From: Rhodothermales bacterium
GTDB lineage: Bacteria; Bacteroidota; Rhodothermia; Rhodothermales; UBA10348
Direction: 5' to 3'
DNA length: 11,264 bases
Assembly (NCBI GenBank): GCA_030833605.1
Contig: JAURGV010000060.1
Coordinates: forward strand, 1-11,264
The notes beneath the pieces are model-generated. The model did no database searches. It was not told the origin of the DNA and saw only the letters and a program-made list of their open reading frames with translations. The position numbers and the translations under genes were made by a program. The number at the start of each line of letters is the position of its first letter. The first letter of the stretch is position 1. Below, one piece after another: positions 6,825-11,264 of the stretch.

Positions 6825-9095
6825 ATGCGACGCGTTCTACTTGCTTTTGGACTTTTGTTTGTTCTTGCTGCTTCACCAGCGGGCCCTTTGTTTGACGCCC
6901 AAACGACACACCAACGACTCGATCCCGAACGCCTAATCGGGTTCACAGTAGCCAATCAAACCGCCCAATACAAACTTGAGGCGTCCTTTGACAGCGGTTT
7001 ACGCGCATCGGACCTAGACGGTTGGATGAAGCACATGACGTCCAAGCCGCAGCATGTGGGCTCTCCCATGAGCAAGGCCAATGCCGAATACACGGCCGAA
7101 CTGTTCAAATCGTGGGGTTTTGATACGGAAATCGAAGTGTTCCATGTGTTATTCCCAACCCCACTCGAGCGCTCCCTGGAATTGGTTGGGCCTACCACCT
7201 ACAAAGCCCTTCTCGACGAACCTGCCCTCCCGGAAGACGCGACGTCCAACGTGCGCCAAGACATGTTACCGCCCTTCAATGCCTACTCGGCTGATGGCGA
7301 TGTAACCGGCGAGTTGATCTTTGTTAATAAAGGGATTCCGGCCGACTACGAAGAACTCGAAAAACGCGGTATTTCGGTCAAAGGCAAAATCGTGATCGCC
7401 AAATACGGCGGTTCCTGGCGCGGGATTAAACCTAAAGTGGCTTACGAGCACGGTGCGATTGCCTGCATTTTGTACTCCGACCCCATGGACGATGGGTATT
7501 TCCAGGGAGATGTATACCCCAAAGGCCCGTATAAAATGGACATGGGGGCGCAGCGTGGCTCGGTTGCCGATATGCCTCAGTACCCTGGCGACCCGCTAAC
7601 ACCATTCGTGGGCGCGAAAGAAGACACCAAACGCATGACCCCGGAAGAATCACCTACCGTCATGAAAATTCCGGTTCTTCCGATTTCGTATGCGGATGCC
7701 CTCCCCCTACTCAGCGCGTTGGATGGCCCTGTAGCCCCTCCGAACTGGCGAGGCGCTCTTCCTATCACCTATCATATTGGCCCGGGACCCGCGCAAGTTC
7801 GCCTAAAACTGAAGTTTAGTTGGGACATTGTGCCCGCTTACAACGTGATTGCGCGGTTGAAAGGAAGCGAGTTTCCGGATGAATGGATTATGCGCGGCAA
7901 CCACCGAGACGGGTGGGTGTTTGGCGCTGCGGACCCTATTTCGGGTCACGTTGCCATGATGGCGGAAGCCAAAGCCATTGGCGCATTGGCGAAAACAGGC
8001 TGGAGACCGAAACGAACCATCATGTTTGGATCGTGGGATGCGGAAGAACCTGGCCTCCTGGGTTCCACCGAGTGGGTTGAGTACCATCGTGACGAAATCG
8101 ACCAAAAAATGGTGGCTTACCTCAACACGGATGGTAATAGCCGTGGATTTATTGGCATGGGCGGCTCGCACACCATGCAAGAGTTCATCAATCAAGTGGC
8201 CCGAGATGTTGAAGATCCCCAAACGGGCGTGTCCGTTCTCGAACGGCGCCGCGCTCGCGACCTCGCGAACGGCTCCAAAACAACCCCCGAAAAAGGCGAC
8301 ATACCGATTAACCCGCTTGGCTCCGGATCGGACTATTCCCCTTACCTACAGCACATGGGCATCTCTTCGCTCAATATCGGGTTCGGTGGAGAAAGTGGAG
8401 GCGGGTCGTACCACTCCATTTTTGACTCGTACGACCATTACAAGCGGTTCGGCGACACTGATTTTTCCTATGGCGTTACCCTCGCTAAAGTGATGGGCCG
8501 CACAACATTACGGCTTGCCAACGCCGATATTCTTCCGTTCCGTTTCGAAACCTTTACCGGTCACGTAAACGAATATGTGGGAGAGGTAGAAAAGTTGGTC
8601 GAAGATCTTCGAACGAGTACCGAAAAGCACAACAAACTAGTTGCGTCAGGAGCATTTGAGCTCGCCTTAGACCCCAAAGAGTCCATTTTGGCTCCGACGG
8701 CCAAAGACGCCGTGCCCTTTATTTCGTTTACACCGGTTAAAAATGCGATGGCGGCTCTGGTTGAAGCGGCTCGTAAAGCGGATACCGCTGTAGCGAGCGC
8801 CGAGGCATCCGAGGCGCTCAATGTGGCCATTGCACAATTAGAACGAGCGATGACCGACGACAAAGGACTTCCGCGCCGGCCGTGGTATCGTCATCAGGTG
8901 TACGCCCCCGGCTTTTACACCGGGTATGGCGTAAAAACACTGCCCGGAATTCGAGAAGCGGCCGAAGAGCTCAAATGGGATGAAATGAACGAGCAAATGC
9001 TGCAAGTCACCAACATGCTCAACGCCGTCACCGCAGCCATGAACGAAATTCAACGCGCTGCCTCCGTCGGAGAAGTAGCCAAACCGGCGAGATAA
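6825..9095 (+). CDS. Secreted M28 family metallopeptidase, glutamate carboxypeptidase II-like
   Basis: A 756-residue exported dinuclear zinc exopeptidase of the glutamate carboxypeptidase II/transferrin-receptor-like group, close to the about 750 residues of human GCPII. Seen: signal peptide MRRVLLAFGLLFVLAASPAG with likely cleavage near FDA|QTT (25). A PA (protease-associated) insert spans about 150-320, with VKGKIVIAKYGG and AYEHGAIACILYSDP. The M28 core spans about 335-560, and a helical dimerisation-type domain covers about 570-745. All zinc ligands are present: H360 and D370 (GNHRDGWVFGAADP), E408 after the general base E407 (SWDAEEPGLLGSTEW), D436 (LNTDGN), H530 (SYHSIFDSY). By contrast, residues that in GCPII grip a C-terminal glutamate are replaced: N519 by S502, R534 by N517, R536 by G519, K699 by Gly. 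It should trim peptides in the periplasm or outside the cell, but not with GCPII's acidic preference. Its stop lies 4 bp from that of brnA, tail to tail. Confidence 0.95.
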   Translation: MRRVLLAFGLLFVLAASPAGPLFDAQTTHQRLDPERLIGFTVANQTAQYKLEASFDSGLRASDLDGWMKHMTSKPQHVGSPMSKANAEYTAELFKSWGFDTEIEVFHVLFPTPLERSLELVGPTTYKALLDEPALPEDATSNVRQDMLPPFNAYSADGDVTGELIFVNKGIPADYEELEKRGISVKGKIVIAKYGGSWRGIKPKVAYEHGAIACILYSDPMDDGYFQGDVYPKGPYKMDMGAQRGSVADMPQYPGDPLTPFVGAKEDTKRMTPEESPTVMKIPVLPISYADALPLLSALDGPVAPPNWRGALPITYHIGPGPAQVRLKLKFSWDIVPAYNVIARLKGSEFPDEWIMRGNHRDGWVFGAADPISGHVAMMAEAKAIGALAKTGWRPKRTIMFGSWDAEEPGLLGSTEWVEYHRDEIDQKMVAYLNTDGNSRGFIGMGGSHTMQEFINQVARDVEDPQTGVSVLERRRARDLANGSKTTPEKGDIPINPLGSGSDYSPYLQHMGISSLNIGFGGESGGGSYHSIFDSYDHYKRFGDTDFSYGVTLAKVMGRTTLRLANADILPFRFETFTGHVNEYVGEVEKLVEDLRTSTEKHNKLVASGAFELALDPKESILAPTAKDAVPFISFTPVKNAMAALVEAARKADTAVASAEASEALNVAIAQLERAMTDDKGLPRRPWYRHQVYAPGFYTGYGVKTLPGIREAAEELKWDEMNEQMLQVTNMLNAVTAAMNEIQRAASVGEVAKPAR

Positions 9096-9104
9096 ATATT
9101 TATC
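9091..9104. repeat. 14-bp perfect palindrome holding two convergent stop codons
   Basis: GATAAATATTTATC is identical to its reverse complement. The plus-strand TAA of the peptidase gene (9093-9095) and the minus-strand TAA of brnA (9100-9102) sit symmetrically inside it, leaving a 4-bp spacer. It is A/T-rich, has no GC stem and no U-tract, and is therefore a poor rho-independent terminator. It may simply result from two mirrored TAA stops with flanking A/T. Confidence 0.75.
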
Positions 9105-9327
9105 CCTTGAGTGAGTTTGCTTTCCAAACAAGTTTGGGTTTACGCTCCTTTCGGACACAGTCTTGAAGATAAAGGTCTATCAATCGTTGATACGGAGTCC
9201 CCGTCTCATCGGACAACTTTTTGAAATAAGTAATCACATCAACCCCGAGTCGGATCGTAATCTGCTTTTTTAGAATCTTTGCGTACGGGGCCTTAACCGC
9301 CTCTGAAAAGTCATATTCGTTTCTCAT
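9100..9327 (-). CDS. brnA: BrnA-type ribbon-helix-helix antitoxin
   Basis: A 75-residue basic protein, typical for BrnA antitoxins, which bind and neutralise BrnT and repress the operon. Seen: the ribbon strand KKQITIRL (20-27), then D30-VITYFKKL as first helix, GTPYQRLIDLYLQDCV (43-58) as turn and second helix, and a basic tail (RKERKPKL). This pattern (KxxITIRLxxDVxxYFK...GxxYQxxI) is the BrnA family signature. The ATG overlaps the brnT stop by 4 bases (ATGA), which implies translational coupling with the toxin made first, the usual BrnTA order. The N-terminal 19 residues lie before the ribbon and may include part of the toxin contact. The gene ends within 5 bases of the peptidase stop. Assignment is strong because the partner is also recognisable. 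Confidence 0.88.
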   Translation of the reverse strand: MRNEYDFSEAVKAPYAKILKKQITIRLGVDVITYFKKLSDETGTPYQRLIDLYLQDCVRKERKPKLVWKANSLKG

Positions 9328-9617
9328 TGCACTTTACTTCTGTAAAATGTGTGCTCCCTTTTTGTGGCTTTGCGCGCCGAAATTATTCTGATCTCAGCGT
9401 CATCGTTGCGATAGGTGTGAATGACCACCAACAAGCGCAACTTAGAACCAATACCTAACAGAATGAATCGCTCTTCCTCTTTTGAGTGATCGGGATCAGG
9501 AATTAAAAGGGCATTTTCATCAAGGAAACTCGCCTGCGCTTCTTCAAAAGAAACACCATGCTTGGTCATATTTGACCTGTTTTTGAGCTGATCCCAGGAA
9601 AACCTCAACTCATTCAT
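9324..9617 (-). CDS. brnT: BrnT family toxin (RelE-like ribonuclease)
   Basis: A 97-residue protein with the complete BrnT pattern. BrnT adopts a RelE-like fold, degrades RNA and halts translation when free of BrnA. Seen: FSWDQLKNRSNMTKHGVSF (6-24), matching the family opening FxWDxxKxxxNxxKHGVSFEEA; a middle segment EEERFILLGIGSKLRLLVVIHTYR (47-70); and the closing motif IRIISARKATKREHTFY (76-92), whose basic residues are expected in the active site. Nothing looks truncated, so the toxin is probably functional. It is the first gene of a two-gene operon with brnA. A sigma70-like promoter lies immediately upstream, and its -10 ends only six bases before the ATG, so the message may be almost leaderless. 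The base composition looks more A/T-rich by eye than the neighbouring enzyme genes, as expected for a mobile toxin-antitoxin pair. Confidence 0.92.
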   Translation of the reverse strand: MNELRFSWDQLKNRSNMTKHGVSFEEAQASFLDENALLIPDPDHSKEEERFILLGIGSKLRLLVVIHTYRNDDAEIRIISARKATKREHTFYRSKVQ

Positions 9618-9652
9618 AATTATAATATACCTACATATTAATTATGTTTCAA
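9615..9652 (-). promoter_or_regulatory. brnTA promoter with overlapping inverted-repeat operator
   Basis: On the minus strand TTGAAA (9652-9647) is followed by a 17-bp spacer and TATATT (9629-9624), a near-consensus sigma70-type promoter. An 8-bp inverted repeat, CATAATTA (9615-9622) and TAATTATG (9639-9646), brackets the -10; one arm contains the brnT start codon and the other touches the -35. A second smaller repeat AATAT-N6-ATATT (9624-9639) is nested within. BrnTA operons are known to be autorepressed by BrnA, so this is the likely operator. Confidence 0.6.
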
Positions 9653-9654
9653 CT

Positions 9655-9672
9655 AAACGGGGAGCGCCGTTT
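9655..9672. repeat. Short inverted repeat between brnT promoter and sulfatase
   Basis: AAACGG (9655-9660) and CCGTTT (9667-9672) flank a 6-base loop, just upstream of the brnT -35 box, and the plus-strand arm is followed by TTTAAA. It could be a weak insulator or terminator between the diverging brnTA and sulfatase genes. The rest of the spacer to 9819 is A/T-rich and includes an A6-CC-T6 element near 9764-9777; I find no clear sulfatase promoter. Confidence 0.3.
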
Positions 9673-9819
9673 TAAAGCATTTTGAGACCCGCGTCTTGAA
9701 ATAGACCCGATTAAAAAAAATCATACCCTTCACCTGGTGCGAAATAACTTTCTGCGATTTGAAAAAAACCTTTTTTGTATGTTCTTGAATCGATCTGATC
9801 GCATTAAACATCAACTGCA

Positions 9820-11264
9820 ATGTTCGAAATCCAGAAACGCGCCCTCGTTTGGCCGGCATGTCTCTTACCCGTCCTCCTCTTTTTAGTGGCGTGCTCGACC
9901 GCGCCCCAACCGCCGCCCAACATCGTGTTCATTTTCGCAGACGACCACGCTTCGGCCGCCATCAGTGCGTATGGGTCGACCGTAAATCAAACCCCGAACA
10001 TTGACCGACTCGCTAGGGAAGGCATGTTGTTTGAGAATTGTTTAGTGACCAATTCCCTTTGTGGGCCAAGCCGGGCAACCGTTTTGACGGGTAAATACTC
10101 TCACATGAACGGCTTAATCGACAACGAAAGCGGTGGTCGCTTCGACGGCAGCCAACAAACCTTCCCCAAATTGCTCCAAACGGCGGGCTATGAAACAGCA
10201 GTAATTGGAAAATGGCACCTTTGGAGCACCCCAACCGGGTTTGACTATTGGAGGGTACTCATTGGACAAGGCCCGTACTACAATCCACCCATAGGCTCCC
10301 CCACCGACACTACCGTGATCGAGGGCTACACAACCGATGTGATCACCGACCTTACGCTCGACTGGTTAAAAGGCCGCAAGGAGCGCCAAGCCCGCCAAAA
10401 CAACAATCAAGGCGGGACCGAAAAGCCGTTTATGTTGATGTACCAACACAAGGCTCCCCACCGAAACTGGCAACCCGGCCCCGATCATATCAACGATTTT
10501 GAAGATCAAGAATTCGAGCTCCCTCCCACTTTTTACGACGACTACTCCAATCGCTCGTCCGCAGCGGCGCAGTCCAACATGCGCGTGGACCGCAATCTCA
10601 GCGCAAACGACCTCAAAATCACGCCCCCCGGCAATCTCACCCCAGAACAACTCGCCATTTGGAATGAAGCCTACGTACCCCGCAATCAGGCGCTAAAAGA
10701 CGCAAATCTGACCGGGAAGGAGCTCGATCAGTGGAAATACAACCGGTACATGAGGGATTACTTGCGGGCGGTCCAATCAGTAGACGATAATATTGGTCGC
10801 GTTCTCGATTATTTGGATGAATCGGGGCTCGCGGAAAACACGATAGTGGTTTACGCGAGCGATCAGGGATGGTATTTGGGCGAGCACGGCTGGTACGACA
10901 AACGGTGGATGTACGAGCCATCCCTCAAAACACCCTTCATTGTTCGATGGCCAAATACCGTCCCCGCAGGGGTACGAAACGCCGACATGGTGTCGAATCT
11001 GGACTTTGCACCGACGTTTCTTGAATTAGCAGGCGTGCCCATTCCATCTGATATGCAGGGCCAATCGCTGCTGACCACGTTACGCGACGGCCACGACCCA
11101 GCCATGCGGGCAGACTTCTATTATCAGTACTACGAATACCCCGGAAGTCATTGCGTCAGAAGGCATTACGGCGTTCGAACCGACCGTTATAAACTCATCT
11201 ATTTCTATGGGATTGATGAATGGGAGCTATTCGATTTACAGACCGATCCCGATGAACTCAACTC
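9820..11264 (+). CDS. Lipoprotein sulfatase (type I, formylglycine), C-terminus beyond the window
   Basis: 481 residues are visible and no stop is reached. The enzyme should remove sulfate esters, most likely from sulfated sugars. Seen: a lipoprotein signal with lipobox LVAC (C25), so it is probably anchored in a membrane facing the periplasm or outside. Next are NIVFIFADDH (34-43) with calcium-binding D41-D42, and CGPSRATVLTG (81-91). C81 is the residue that is oxidised to formylglycine (the CxPSR motif). GKWHL follows (130-134), then QHKAPHRNW (209-217), SDQGWYLGEHGWYDKRW (347-363) with D348-Q349 as metal and sulfate ligands, and YGVRTDRYKLIYFY (450-463) near the start of the C-terminal subdomain. 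The strings after the active site (TGFDYW, HKAPHRNW) resemble N-acetylglucosamine-6-sulfatase-like members of the S1 family as I know them; that substrate is a guess. It diverges from brnTA, and no maturation enzyme is in view. Confidence 0.94.
   Translation, partial: MFEIQKRALVWPACLLPVLLFLVACSTAPQPPPNIVFIFADDHASAAISAYGSTVNQTPNIDRLAREGMLFENCLVTNSLCGPSRATVLTGKYSHMNGLIDNESGGRFDGSQQTFPKLLQTAGYETAVIGKWHLWSTPTGFDYWRVLIGQGPYYNPPIGSPTDTTVIEGYTTDVITDLTLDWLKGRKERQARQNNNQGGTEKPFMLMYQHKAPHRNWQPGPDHINDFEDQEFELPPTFYDDYSNRSSAAAQSNMRVDRNLSANDLKITPPGNLTPEQLAIWNEAYVPRNQALKDANLTGKELDQWKYNRYMRDYLRAVQSVDDNIGRVLDYLDESGLAENTIVVYASDQGWYLGEHGWYDKRWMYEPSLKTPFIVRWPNTVPAGVRNADMVSNLDFAPTFLELAGVPIPSDMQGQSLLTTLRDGHDPAMRADFYYQYYEYPGSHCVRRHYGVRTDRYKLIYFYGIDEWELFDLQTDPDELN

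Noticed and set aside
7803..8493. Long open frames opposite and alongside the M28 peptidase gene (139 codons on minus, 171 codons on plus)
   Set aside because: Both lie wholly inside a gene with a complete zinc-site pattern, and their translations show no recognisable domain; they reflect codon bias of the true frame.
9653..9859. Minus-strand frame of 68 codons upstream of brnT
   Set aside because: It covers the brnT upstream spacer and the start of the sulfatase signal peptide in antisense, and its protein is basic and featureless.

Overview
The window looks like chromosomal DNA of a free-living, probably marine heterotroph of the Bacteroidota/Rhodothermota/Balneolota group. Reasons: a TonB-dependent receptor with an N-terminal carboxypeptidase-regulatory-like domain, a lipoprotein sulfatase of the formylglycine type, a secreted M28 exopeptidase, moderate GC, and starts that mostly lack a Shine-Dalgarno sequence (for example 1737 and 5789). 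The lineage is an inference; there is no rRNA or marker gene here.

Layout. Left (1-1644, minus strand): the N-terminal part of a MazG/PRA-PH-like nucleotide pyrophosphohydrolase runs off the window edge, downstream of a DinF-type MATE transporter gene. A 92-bp divergent spacer with two small inverted repeats separates these from a large plus-strand TonB-dependent receptor (1737-4661) with two very long predicted surface loops. Converging on the receptor, 23 bp away, is an alpha/beta-hydrolase gene (minus, 4685-5551). Its hydrophobic membrane leader is present just upstream but in another reading frame, so the gene appears frameshifted. A 140-bp spacer (5649-5788) with no recognisable gene or clear promoter leads to a DapA/NAL-family aldolase or lyase (5789-6691). 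Then comes a secreted glutamate-carboxypeptidase-II-like M28 metallopeptidase (6825-9095).

Right: a BrnT/BrnA type II toxin-antitoxin pair (minus, 9100-9617) abuts the peptidase gene tail to tail. Both TAA stops lie inside one 14-bp perfect palindrome. The brnT promoter is well formed and overlaps an inverted repeat that is probably the autoregulatory operator. A plus-strand lipoprotein sulfatase (9820 to the window end, C-terminus missing) follows.

How the genes fit together: receptor, hydrolase, peptidase and sulfatase are what an organism living on dissolved peptides and sulfated glycans would carry, but orientations alternate and no SusD partner is seen, so this is not a single utilisation operon. 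I see no tRNA, rRNA, CRISPR array, insertion sequence or prophage gene. The window does not clearly contain a new multi-gene system. The points most worth checking are the broken hydrolase leader, the architecture of the BrnTA promoter and its junction, and the lost substrate-pocket residues in the peptidase and the aldolase.
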